Origin: Anaerolineales bacterium
GTDB lineage: Bacteria > Chloroflexota > Anaerolineae > Anaerolineales > UBA11579
Reading direction: 5' to 3'
NCBI GenBank assembly: GCA_021463845.1
Contig: JAJTXV010000002.1
Coordinates: 1 to 40,961 of the forward strand
Length of the DNA: 40,961 nucleotides
Part shown: piece by piece, positions 22,863-31,014 of the stretch
How positions within the stretch are numbered: the first letter of the stretch is position 1
How the letters are laid out: each line of letters opens with the position of its first letter
Translations under genes and position numbers: made by a program
The notes under the pieces: generated by a model
What the model was told of the DNA's origin: nothing
Databases searched by the model: none
Seen by the model: only the letters and a program-made list of their open reading frames with translations

Positions 22863-24209
22863 ATGCAAGGAATAATCAAGGGCTTTCAACAGCTCCTCAA
22901 GTATCCCAGCGCCGTTATTGGCCTGGCGCTCATCGCGATCCTGTTCATCGTGTCAATTCTCACGGTGATCATCATCCCGCGCGATGAGGCCATTCGCCTA
23001 TGGCGCGGCGGTGAAGCCATCTGGGGCCAAAATCCCAAGACGGTACCCCCGGCGTGGACGAATTTGTTCCGCTCCAAGAAGCTCCCGGAGACGATCGTGC
23101 TGACCATGACCGACGAGTCAGTACAGTCAGAGATAAATGAACGCGCCGAAGGCGAAAACCGCATTATGGTGTATAGCTTCAACTACATCGCCGACGAAGC
23201 TCCGCAAGACGTTGTTTTCAGCTTTACTTCGCGCTATGCAACCCGCAACCCGTTTGTAAGCATTTTCTGGGTTACCCCTGACGGGCGTGAAATTCGGCTG
23301 ATGGAACAGGGCATCAACTACAACTTCAGCTACCGCGCCACGCAGGACACTAAACTGAGCCGCCGTCTTGGGGGGTTAAGCCCTGAGATCGGTCTGTTTG
23401 ACAACCCGGAAACAGAAGCGGTTGATGTACTCAAAGGCCAATACCAGATCGTGATCGACTACCTGACTTTTGAGAATGATTCGTCAATCTCCAAGGCAGA
23501 TGTGATCATCCACGGCAAGGTGTACGGCCTGTTCGGCACCGACCACCAGCGCCGCGATCTGACGATCGGCATTCTGTGGGGCGTGCCCATCGCGCTGGCC
23601 TTCGGTCTGGTAGCCTCCTTCGGCACATCCATCGCGGCGATCATCTTTGCCGCCCTGGGCGTGTGGTACGGTGGCTGGGTGGACGAGCTGATCCAGCGCA
23701 TCACCGAGATCAACCTCAATCTGCCAATCCTGAGCATTTTGATCATGATCGGCACCTTCTACTCGAAGAGCATCACAACCATTCTTGGCGCCACGGTGCT
23801 GCTGAGTATCTTCAGCGGCGCCATTAAGAGCTACCGCGCCATTTTTATGCAGGTGAAAGAGTCGCCTTATATTGAGGCCGCTCGCTCCTATGGCGCCAGC
23901 AGCTCGCGCATCATCTTCAACTACCTCATTCCTCGCGTAACCCCGCTGCTGATCCCGGGGCTGGTGCTGGGCGTGCCTTCCTTCGTGTTCCTGGAAGCGA
24001 CCCTGGCCTCCTTGAACCTGGGTGACCCGGTACTGCCCACTTGGGGCAAGATCATCTACGAGGCGTGGGGAACAGGCGGCGCTGTGTACAATGGCTTCTA
24101 TTACTGGATCTTGGAGCCTGCGATCCTTCTGATCATCACCGGCTTGGGCTTTGCGCTGGTAGGTTTTGCGATGGACCGCATTTTCAATCCTCGCCTGCGC
24201 GACATCTAA
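22863..24209 (+). CDS. Peptide-type ABC transporter permease (OppC/DppC-like) with large insertion
   Basis: The second membrane subunit of the importer. At 448 residues it is about 150 longer than typical OppC/DppC. The first helix (about 17-38) is followed by a polar extracytoplasmic region to about residue 215, rich in beta-type sequence, before LFGTDHQRRDLTIGILWG, the normal start of the permease core. The EAA loop is SPYIEAARSYGASSSRIIFN. The C-terminus, DRIFNPRLRDI, is typical of the family. It lies 27 bases after the OppB-like gene with AAGGTG upstream. The insertion may contact the unusual binding protein. Confidence 0.93.
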   Translation: MQGIIKGFQQLLKYPSAVIGLALIAILFIVSILTVIIIPRDEAIRLWRGGEAIWGQNPKTVPPAWTNLFRSKKLPETIVLTMTDESVQSEINERAEGENRIMVYSFNYIADEAPQDVVFSFTSRYATRNPFVSIFWVTPDGREIRLMEQGINYNFSYRATQDTKLSRRLGGLSPEIGLFDNPETEAVDVLKGQYQIVIDYLTFENDSSISKADVIIHGKVYGLFGTDHQRRDLTIGILWGVPIALAFGLVASFGTSIAAIIFAALGVWYGGWVDELIQRITEINLNLPILSILIMIGTFYSKSITTILGATVLLSIFSGAIKSYRAIFMQVKESPYIEAARSYGASSSRIIFNYLIPRVTPLLIPGLVLGVPSFVFLEATLASLNLGDPVLPTWGKIIYEAWGTGGAVYNGFYYWILEPAILLIITGLGFALVGFAMDRIFNPRLRDI

Positions 24210-24236
24210 ACCGAGAAGAAAGACGATTCAATCCTC

Positions 24237-25217
24237 ATGACGAACAAGACGCTACTCAAAGTAGAAGACCTCACCCTGTCCTTCCGCACTGCCAAAGGGG
24301 TCGTGCAGGCGGTGGACAAGGTTGAGTTTGAAATGCCATCCAACCAGGCTGTGGTGGTGATCGGCGAGTCTGGCTGTGGCAAGACTTCCTTTGCCAAAGC
24401 CCTGCTGCGCCTGCTGCCCCGCAACATTGAGGAGTACAGCGGCCGCGTATACCTGGATGGTCAGGACACAATGGCCCTGGATGACGAGACCTACCGCCAG
24501 GACATTCGCTGGGCCAAGATCTCCATGGTGCCTCAGGCCGCCATGAACTCGCTCAACCCCGTGCTGCGGGTGGGCGAGCAGGTGGCCGAGCCGCTGATCG
24601 TCCACTTTGGCATGACCCAGGCTGAAGCTCTGGAAAAAGCCAAGGACATGTTCCGCAAAGTCGGCGTGCCGGTCGATTTCCTGGACCGTTACGCCTTTGA
24701 GCTTAGCGGTGGTATGCGCCAACGCGTTGCCATTGCAATGGCGTTGGTCACCAACCCCAAGCTGATCACGCTGGATGAGCCGACCTCGGCGTTGGATCTG
24801 CTGACCCAGGCCAACATCATGAACCTGCTTAAGCGGGTGAAGAAGGAAACGGATGCCAGCTTTATTCTGATCACCCACGACATCGCCACCTCCAGTGAGC
24901 TGGCTGACCGCGTGGTGGTGATGTATGCCGGCCAGATCGTGGAAGATGCAGATTCTGCTCGCTTCTTTACCCAGCCGCTGCACCCGTACTCACAGAAGCT
25001 GATGGCCAGCGTGCCGCGTCTGCGCGAGACGGTTGAGCCTGAATTCATCACGGGCCAACCCCCCAGTCTGATCAACCCGCCCACGGGCTGCCGCTTTGCC
25101 GAGCGCTGCCCCAAGCGTTTTGACAAATGCACCCAGGATCCTCCTCTGTTTGAAGTTGAGAACCGCTATGTGAAGTGCTGGTTGTACGAACCCGGTGGCA
25201 AGGAGCGCAAAAACTAA
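24237..25217 (+). CDS. Peptide-type ABC transporter ATPase (OppD/DppD-like)
   Basis: A cytoplasmic ATPase that powers import. The 326-residue protein has Walker A GESGCGKT (43-50), a Q-loop around VPQAAMNSLNP, the signature LSGGMRQRVAIAMAL, Walker B LITLDEPTSALD and the switch His in LITHDIA. The oligopeptide-transporter C-terminal domain carries a Cys pattern GCRFAERCPKRFDKC with a later KCW. In some family members such cysteines bind an iron-sulfur cluster. It is followed without a gap by the second ATPase. Confidence 0.95.
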   Translation: MTNKTLLKVEDLTLSFRTAKGVVQAVDKVEFEMPSNQAVVVIGESGCGKTSFAKALLRLLPRNIEEYSGRVYLDGQDTMALDDETYRQDIRWAKISMVPQAAMNSLNPVLRVGEQVAEPLIVHFGMTQAEALEKAKDMFRKVGVPVDFLDRYAFELSGGMRQRVAIAMALVTNPKLITLDEPTSALDLLTQANIMNLLKRVKKETDASFILITHDIATSSELADRVVVMYAGQIVEDADSARFFTQPLHPYSQKLMASVPRLRETVEPEFITGQPPSLINPPTGCRFAERCPKRFDKCTQDPPLFEVENRYVKCWLYEPGGKERKN

Positions 25218-26285
25218 ATGGCTACAAAGAAGACTACCTCGGCCAAGGCCGCGGTCAACAACAACGAGAATCCCAACGCTCCGTTGCTTTCTGTCAAGAA
25301 CCTGCGCGTATGGTTTGAGTTGCGCCGTTTTGGTTTCGGCAACGCAGGCTATGTGCGCGCTGTGGATGGCGTCACCTTTGATCTGCATGAAGGCGAAGCC
25401 ATCGCCATCGTAGGTGAAAGTGGCTGTGGTAAATCCAGCCTGATGAAGACCATCCTGGGCCTTAACACCCCGACGGAGGGCTCGATCGTTTTCAAGGGCC
25501 GCGATATCAGCAATTTCAACCGCCAGGATCTGGAGTGGTATCGCTCGCTGATCGGCTATGTTCAGCAGGATCCCTTTGGCTCGCTGGCGCCCTTCATGAC
25601 CATTGAGCGCATTCTTGAAGAGCCGCTGATCATTCACGGCATCAAGGACAAAGAAGAGCGCATGCGCCGCATCAACAAGGTGATGGAGGAAGTCAAACTC
25701 ACTCCACAAGCTGAAGTGTTGCCCAAGTTCCCCCACCAGATCAGCGGTGGCCAGGCCCAACGCGTAGTGATCGCCCGCGCCATGATCCTGGAGCCCAAGT
25801 TCATCGTTGCTGACGAGCCTGTCTCCATGCTGGACGCTTCGGTGCGTGTGGAGATCCTCAAGCTGCTGCGTGACCTTCAGTCCAGCCACAAACTGGCTGT
25901 GATCTACATCACTCACGATCTTTCCACGGTGCGTTATTTCTCTGAGCGCATCTTCGTAATGTATGCCGGCCAGTTGATCGAGAAGGCCCCCATGGAGGCC
26001 CTGCTCAAGAACGCCCGCCATCCCTATACGCAAGCCCTGTTGGCCGCCACCTCTGACCCGGATGCCAACAACGCGCTGCACTACAAGGATGTGCCCCCCG
26101 GCGAGCCGCCCAGCTTGGTGAAGCCGCCCACAGGCTGCCGCTTCCACCCGCGCTGCTCGCACTATATGGAAGGTCTGTGCAATCTGCAGGACCCGCCCGA
26201 GGTCTCGCCTGAGCCAAACTACCTGACCTCCTGCTGGCTGTACGACCCGGAATTAGAGGTGAAACTTGCTGAGGCTCAGCGCTAA
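25218..26285 (+). CDS. Peptide-type ABC transporter ATPase (OppF/DppF-like)
   Basis: The partner ATPase of the importer. The 355-residue protein has a polar N-terminal extension of about 20 residues. It has Walker A GESGCGKSS, QQDPFGSL at the Q-loop, the signature ISGGQAQRVVIARAM, Walker B FIVADEPVSMLD and the switch His in YITHDLS. The C-terminal domain has the family Cys motif (GCRFHPRCSHYMEGLC, then SCW). The ATG immediately follows the stop of the preceding ATPase gene. Confidence 0.95.
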   Translation: MATKKTTSAKAAVNNNENPNAPLLSVKNLRVWFELRRFGFGNAGYVRAVDGVTFDLHEGEAIAIVGESGCGKSSLMKTILGLNTPTEGSIVFKGRDISNFNRQDLEWYRSLIGYVQQDPFGSLAPFMTIERILEEPLIIHGIKDKEERMRRINKVMEEVKLTPQAEVLPKFPHQISGGQAQRVVIARAMILEPKFIVADEPVSMLDASVRVEILKLLRDLQSSHKLAVIYITHDLSTVRYFSERIFVMYAGQLIEKAPMEALLKNARHPYTQALLAATSDPDANNALHYKDVPPGEPPSLVKPPTGCRFHPRCSHYMEGLCNLQDPPEVSPEPNYLTSCWLYDPELEVKLAEAQR

Positions 26286-26508
26286 ACAGTATCTGATCTA
26301 CGGCTTCTTGATGGTCCTTTTTGGGTTCATCATGCCGTGGCTGTTCATCCTGCGCATTGTGGAGATCAATTTCTTCCTTGCCTTCCTGAGCTATGGCGTT
26401 TCGCTTGCGGGCCTGCTCTTCGGCATCATCGGCATTGCCATGATCGGCCTTGAGCGGCGGCATCGAGATCGCCGGGCGCGCGAAGAACGCGGGGAATACG
26501 ACGAATAA
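26266..26508 (+). CDS. Small two-helix membrane protein, unknown function
   Basis: An 80-residue protein with two hydrophobic helices (about 9-30 and 36-59) and a strongly charged C-terminal tail rich in Arg, Asp and Glu. It starts at TTG inside the 3' end of the second ATPase gene (20-base overlap), with AGAGGTG 5 bases upstream, which supports this start. It is probably the last gene of the transporter operon, but nothing in the sequence shows a role in transport. Its stop codon lies within the shared terminator. Confidence 0.7.
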   Translation: MLRLSAKQYLIYGFLMVLFGFIMPWLFILRIVEINFFLAFLSYGVSLAGLLFGIIGIAMIGLERRHRDRRAREERGEYDE

Positions 26509-26546
26509 AAAAACCGCCTGCACTTGCAGGCGGTTTTTTTTATTCG
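26503..26546. terminator. Bidirectional terminator containing both stop codons
   Basis: A hairpin with arms ACCGCCTGCA and TGCAGGCGGT is flanked by a run of seven A and a run of eight T, so it works in both directions. The TAA of the small membrane protein and the TAA of the convergent rsgA both lie inside the A and T tracts. Confidence 0.95.
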
Positions 26547-27445
26547 CTGCTTCCGAGCCTCAGCATTCGGTAGGACTCGTACCGCTCAGGGTGAACTGAG
26601 CCAGTCTCTACTGCGGCTTTCACGGCGCAGTCCGGCTCTTCAAGGTGCCGGCAGCCCCGATATTTGCATTGGTGGATCAGTGGCTTGATCTCAGGGAAAT
26701 ACCCATCCAGCTCCTCAGGTTGAATATCCCACAGCGCCAGCGCTTTGATCCCCGGCGTATCGGCCACATATCCGCCGCCATCCAGCTTGTACATTAAGCG
26801 CTCGGCGGTCGTGTGCTTGCCCTTGCCCGAACTTTGCTGCACATTCCCTACGCGCAGGTCCAGCCCAGGCTGGACCGCGTTCATCAAGCTGGACTTGCCT
26901 GTTCCTGAAGGGCCAGCCAACACAGAGATCTTGCCGCTCAGCAGGCTGCGCAGCTCCTCAATGCCCAGGCCCTGTTCAACTGAGGTGTAGTGCACGGGGT
27001 AACCAAGCTCAGCATAATGGCCGAAGATCGCCTGCGCTTGCTCAATACCAACGAGGTCAACTTTGCTGGCAACGATGTGTGGGGGAATTTCCTGAGCTTC
27101 GGCAATGATCAGGAAACGGTCCAGCATGCGCAGGCGGGGTGCAGGGTCAGCGCATGCAAAAATGAAGAGGGCCTGGTCAGGGTTGGCGATCAACACCTGC
27201 TCATATTCGCCGTTGGGACGTGGGTCTCTGCGTACAAGGGCACGCTCACGCGGCGCAACCGCCTCAATCATCGGCTCGGCGCCATCTTCAACACTGATCT
27301 CTACGCGGTCACCGATGGCAACAATATCCCCGGTGGGGCGCCCCTGCTTCAGGCGGCCGCGCAACCGCGCAAGATATTCGCCCTGCGCGGTTTCCACGGC
27401 ATAGAAGCCGGATTGTGAGCGTAAGACCAGACCGCTAAGCTGCAT
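26540..27445 (-). CDS. rsgA: Small-ribosomal-subunit GTPase RsgA
   Basis: A circularly permuted GTPase that helps the maturation of the 30S subunit. The 301-residue protein starts with an OB-fold domain. The GTPase motifs follow in permuted order: G4 at 127-130, G1 GPSGTGKS at 178-185, G3 DTPG at 229-232. The zinc finger is Cys260, Cys265, His267, Cys273. G4 reads SKVD where the consensus is NKxD, a change at a base-recognising residue. It lies just downstream of the penicillin-binding protein gene (12 bases), so the two are probably co-transcribed. Confidence 0.94.
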   Translation of the reverse strand: MQLSGLVLRSQSGFYAVETAQGEYLARLRGRLKQGRPTGDIVAIGDRVEISVEDGAEPMIEAVAPRERALVRRDPRPNGEYEQVLIANPDQALFIFACADPAPRLRMLDRFLIIAEAQEIPPHIVASKVDLVGIEQAQAIFGHYAELGYPVHYTSVEQGLGIEELRSLLSGKISVLAGPSGTGKSSLMNAVQPGLDLRVGNVQQSSGKGKHTTAERLMYKLDGGGYVADTPGIKALALWDIQPEELDGYFPEIKPLIHQCKYRGCRHLEEPDCAVKAAVETGSVHPERYESYRMLRLGSSE

Positions 27446-27457
27446 TAGGAAGAGACT

Positions 27458-29713
27458 TTACGGTTCCGGAGTTTCAAGAGCCTGCTGAGTAGCCTCTGCC
27501 TCAGCAGTGCCAGTGGCCTGCTGCTGCAGGATGGGGTTGAAGAATACCGGGTTGACTACACCGTAATCAGTCTCCCACGGGTACAGAGGGCCGGGGCTGC
27601 TGAAGAAGTAGTAGCCAGCTACACGGCGGAAGATGGGGGCGGCAAAATCAGAGCCGTCACCCACGTTCTCCACGAGCACAGCTATCGCAATGTCAGGCTG
27701 ATTTTCGCGATTGGCATCGGTGTAGCCGATGAACCAGGCATGGGGCAGGAGCCCGGTGCCTGCGGTGGCGGTGCCGGTTTTGCCATACACGGGCAGACCG
27801 AACCCGGTGAAGCGGCGGTACGCGGTGCCGCGTGAATCAGACACCACCAAGCGCATACCAGCCTGCAGGGTCTCCAGCGTGGTCTGGCTGATCGGCAGCG
27901 TGCCTTTCACCTGCGGAGTGAAGCTCAGCACCTCATCACCGTTGGCGTTCACCACGCGGTCCACCAAGCTGGGCACATACAGGGTGCCCCCGTTGCCCAC
28001 GGCGGCGGTATATACGGCCGCCTGCAACGGAGTGAGCAGTGTGGTGCCTTGGCCGAAGGCCTGCTGCACGGCCTGGTTGCGGCCGGTTTCCTCATCGGTC
28101 GGCTCAGGGTCAACCACGGAGCCGGCTACCTCGTTCAGGCTTTGGATGCCAGTTAGGGAACCCAAGCCGAAACCGCGGGCCATCTCGGCCACGGCGTTCT
28201 TGAAGCCCGCGTTGTACAGGTCCATACCGATCTGGTAGAACCATGGATTGCATGAGCGCATGATGCCTTCAACCAGGGTCAGGCGTCCGCTGCTGGGCAG
28301 TTCCTTGTCAAGCGTCCAGTCGATCAAGGTCTGGCCAGCCAAACCGTGCCATTCCTGTACGCAGTCCATCTCCTGATCGGGCTGGAACTGGCCGCTTTCC
28401 ACAGCGGCAGCGTAAGTGATGACTTTGAAAATTGAGCCTGGCGGGTATTGGCCTTGGGTAGCCCGGTTGAAGAAGACATCATCGCCGGTGGTGAAGTAAG
28501 AGTTCCAGTCCGAGTTCGGGTTGCTAAAGTCAGCCCAGTTTTGATTGAACCCAGGCGAAGAGGCCATAGCCAAGATGCGACCCGTGTCCCGCTCCAGCAC
28601 CACCACAGCGCCATCGAAGTCCTTGATGGCTTCCTGCGCACGGCGCTGCAACTCGCTATCTATGGAAGTGTAAATGGAATCGGATGGCTGAGAAGCGCTT
28701 TGGGCCAACTGCGTGACCACTTCGCCCGCTGGGTTGAGCACATACAGCGTACCGCCGCGCGTGCCGGCCAGATACTCTTCACCCCACGACTCCAAACCGA
28801 TGCGGCCAATGCGGTCATCACTCTGGTAGCCGCGCGGGATGAACTCCTGCACTTGTTCGGCTGGGATGGAGGCGTAGTAGCCAACAGTTTGTGGAGCCAG
28901 GCCGCCGTTATAGTACAAGCGGGTGTCGTAGTACATGAAGCGGATGCCGGTCAGATCGCTCCAGTCTCCGGCGCGCGCCATGAATTCTTCTTCGGATACT
29001 TCTGCGATCGGTACATAGAAGGGCGCCTGCCCTTGCTCAGGAAAGAGGAGATTGCTGATCTCGGACACCGGGCGGCGGCTCACACGCGCCAGCTCACTGA
29101 TCACGCGGTCAACATCTTCCGGGTCAGTCAGGCTCGGCAGGGCGCCCACCGCCACCGCGGTAGCGCTGCCGGCAATCACGTTGCCATTGCGGTCATAGAT
29201 GATGCCGCGCGTCGGCACAGAACGCTGCATGCTGAGCGTATTGCCGCCTGCCAGCTCAGGCAGGATGATGCGCTCGTCCCAGGTGATGCGCCAGTTGCCG
29301 CTCTCCAGCTTAAGGTCCATGGCGGTGTCCCGCGTGATGGCCCCGATGACCGCTGAGTTCAGCGTCAAGCGGTAGCCCACCTGAGCGGTCTGCGGATTGA
29401 TCAGCGATTGCAGGAGCTCATAATCCACCCGGAACAGGTTGGCCTGGGTGGCCACATTGGCATAGCGGGCGACAAAGTCTTCTTCAGTGATCAGGCTGCG
29501 GCTTTCAGCCGTCAGCATGGCGTACATGCTGGGGTAATCGCCCGCATTCCACGCATCCAGATAGGAGCGCACCGCCAGCTCCGCATCGGGAGCCGCGCTT
29601 ACATTGATCTGCGGCGTAGGCAAGGCTTGGGATGACCCCAGGCCACAGGCGCTGAGGATCACCGAAAGGAGTGCCAAACTGAGAATGACGCGACGCATTG
29701 GTGTGCCGTGCAT
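27458..29713 (-). CDS. Class B penicillin-binding protein (lipoprotein, MecA_N-type NTF2 domain)
   Basis: A D,D-transpeptidase that cross-links peptidoglycan. The 751-residue protein has a lipoprotein signal ending at Cys23 (VILSAC) instead of the usual membrane helix. An NTF2-like domain of the MecA_N type follows (about 43-140, LDAWNAGDYPSMYAML), then the PBP dimerisation region and the transpeptidase. Active-site motifs are Ser427-IFK430, SCN (487-489) and KTGT starting at Lys645. The end is Gln/Glu/Thr-rich. I chose the ATG that overlaps the maf stop in TAATG, with GGGAG 5 bases upstream; an ATG 5 codons later and longer versions lack a site. The domain order resembles low-affinity PBPs such as PBP2a, but resistance cannot be inferred. 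Confidence 0.9.
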   Translation of the reverse strand: MHGTPMRRVILSLALLSVILSACGLGSSQALPTPQINVSAAPDAELAVRSYLDAWNAGDYPSMYAMLTAESRSLITEEDFVARYANVATQANLFRVDYELLQSLINPQTAQVGYRLTLNSAVIGAITRDTAMDLKLESGNWRITWDERIILPELAGGNTLSMQRSVPTRGIIYDRNGNVIAGSATAVAVGALPSLTDPEDVDRVISELARVSRRPVSEISNLLFPEQGQAPFYVPIAEVSEEEFMARAGDWSDLTGIRFMYYDTRLYYNGGLAPQTVGYYASIPAEQVQEFIPRGYQSDDRIGRIGLESWGEEYLAGTRGGTLYVLNPAGEVVTQLAQSASQPSDSIYTSIDSELQRRAQEAIKDFDGAVVVLERDTGRILAMASSPGFNQNWADFSNPNSDWNSYFTTGDDVFFNRATQGQYPPGSIFKVITYAAAVESGQFQPDQEMDCVQEWHGLAGQTLIDWTLDKELPSSGRLTLVEGIMRSCNPWFYQIGMDLYNAGFKNAVAEMARGFGLGSLTGIQSLNEVAGSVVDPEPTDEETGRNQAVQQAFGQGTTLLTPLQAAVYTAAVGNGGTLYVPSLVDRVVNANGDEVLSFTPQVKGTLPISQTTLETLQAGMRLVVSDSRGTAYRRFTGFGLPVYGKTGTATAGTGLLPHAWFIGYTDANRENQPDIAIAVLVENVGDGSDFAAPIFRRVAGYYFFSSPGPLYPWETDYGVVNPVFFNPILQQQATGTAEAEATQQALETPEP

Positions 29714-30378
29714 TAGTGCTCCCATTGAAGGATGGAGTGGCTTACGGGGCAATCATAGTTCAGATGTTGCTGGCAGGCCGCCGGCAGGTCCACCATCACC
29801 GGCAGCTCCCAACGCCGCCAATTACGCAGCAGATGGCATAGAGGGAGGCCAGCAACATTTGCGAAGCACCCGGCAAAGGCTTCCACCGGGTGGAAACTGG
29901 TATTTTGTATCCCATAGGCGCCAGCTTTGTCCATAGGCTGCCCGCTGGCGATATAAGCGCTCATCTCGCTATCAGAATAGTTGCGCATCGGCACCTGGCT
30001 GAGCGCCAGATCGTTTACCTGGCGGCCGCTGGCGGTATCCAGCAGGCACAGACCGCTATACACCTGATGGGTGCGGCCGCGCAGAGAGCGCAGGATGCGC
30101 TCGGCGTCAGCCGCATCCACCGGCTTGCCGATGATCTCACCTTCGTGCACCACTGTGGTGTCGGCGGCGATCACCAACGCGGCGGCTCCGTTCAGGCGCT
30201 CGGCAACCGCCTGTGCCTTGCCGAGGGCCAGGCGCACCACATAGTCGGTTGGCGCTTCCCTCGGCAGCACATCCTCGTTGATGTCGGCGGGCATCACTTC
30301 AAACGCCAGCCCGAACAACGAAAGCAACTCCTTGCGGCGCGGCGAGGTTGAGGCCAAGACAAGTTTTGGAGAGTCCAT
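29713..30378 (-). CDS. maf: Maf-type nucleotide pyrophosphatase
   Basis: A cytoplasmic house-cleaning enzyme that hydrolyses nucleoside triphosphates (dTTP, UTP or modified bases in the family) to the monophosphates. The 221-residue protein has the N-terminal signature STSPRRKELL, the catalytic-Asp region IAADTTVVHEGEIIGKP, RTHQVYSGL, and the end DKAGAYGIQ. It is about 20-25 residues longer than usual at the C-terminus (NWRRWELPVMVDLP onwards). The stop overlaps the ATG of the penicillin-binding protein, so the two are probably coupled. Open frame continues upstream of the ATG but has no Maf similarity. Confidence 0.93.
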   Translation of the reverse strand: MDSPKLVLASTSPRRKELLSLFGLAFEVMPADINEDVLPREAPTDYVVRLALGKAQAVAERLNGAAALVIAADTTVVHEGEIIGKPVDAADAERILRSLRGRTHQVYSGLCLLDTASGRQVNDLALSQVPMRNYSDSEMSAYIASGQPMDKAGAYGIQNTSFHPVEAFAGCFANVAGLPLCHLLRNWRRWELPVMVDLPAACQQHLNYDCPVSHSILQWEH

Positions 30379-30424
30379 AAGCTTCAATTTTAGCTGGCGA
30401 TGCAGTAAAGCAACAAAGTTGTGG

Positions 30425-30430
30425 TTAAAT
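30425..30430 (+). promoter_or_regulatory. Candidate -10 box for xpt (short-leader start)
   Basis: TTAAAT lies 8 bases before the xpt ATG in the 60-base divergent gap to maf; no ribosome binding site or clear -35 box is present. This spacing would give a leaderless transcript. Confidence 0.35.
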
Positions 30431-30438
30431 GCTGCGAT

Positions 30439-31008
30439 ATGCAGGCGCTCAAGGACCGCATTCGCAAAGATGGACGCAATCTGGGCGGTGGCATCCTGAA
30501 AGTGGATGGCTTCATCAACCACCAGGTAGACCCGGCACTGATGGAAGCTTGCGGCCGCGAATTTGCCCAGCACTTCAAGGACAGCGGCGCCACCAAGATC
30601 CTCACCGCAGAAATTTCGGGGATCGCCCCGGCAGTGACCACCGGCATGCACCTTAACCTGCCCGTGGTGTACGCCCGCAAGAACAAGCCCATTACCATGC
30701 CCGACCAGGTGTTCCTGACTCTTGCGCCTTCGCACACCAAGGGCCGCATGGTCGAGCTCATCGTCTCACCCGAATACCTCTCCAACGGGGAGAAAGTGCT
30801 CATCATCGACGACTTTCTGGCCAGCGGCGCCACCATCCTGGGCCTGGCGCGCCTGGCGCAAACAGCCGGCGCCGAGATCGTGGGCGTAGGCGCCCTGGTT
30901 GAGAAGACTTTTGAAAACGGCCGCACCGCCCTCGAGGTGCTTGGCGTGCCCATCGTCTCGCTGGTTGCCATCACCAACATGGATGGCGACGCCATCGAAT
31001 TTGCCTAA
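30439..31008 (+). CDS. xpt: Xanthine phosphoribosyltransferase
   Basis: A salvage enzyme that converts xanthine and PRPP to XMP, which the following GMP synthase uses. The 189-residue protein begins MQALKDRIRKDG, as the family does. It has GGGILKVDGFINHQVDP, TAEISGIAPAV, and the PRPP-binding motif VLIIDDFLASGATILG. I chose this ATG from the family start; an in-frame GTG 18 bases upstream adds residues not seen in the family. The stop is 6 bases before guaA, making a purine-salvage operon. Confidence 0.94.
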   Translation: MQALKDRIRKDGRNLGGGILKVDGFINHQVDPALMEACGREFAQHFKDSGATKILTAEISGIAPAVTTGMHLNLPVVYARKNKPITMPDQVFLTLAPSHTKGRMVELIVSPEYLSNGEKVLIIDDFLASGATILGLARLAQTAGAEIVGVGALVEKTFENGRTALEVLGVPIVSLVAITNMDGDAIEFA

Positions 31009-31014
31009 CTGACA

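Noticed and set aside
27458-29713. Beta-lactam resistance protein (PBP2a-like)
   Set aside because: The domain order is similar, but MecA_N-type domains occur in many ordinary class B PBPs; nothing here shows low affinity for beta-lactams.
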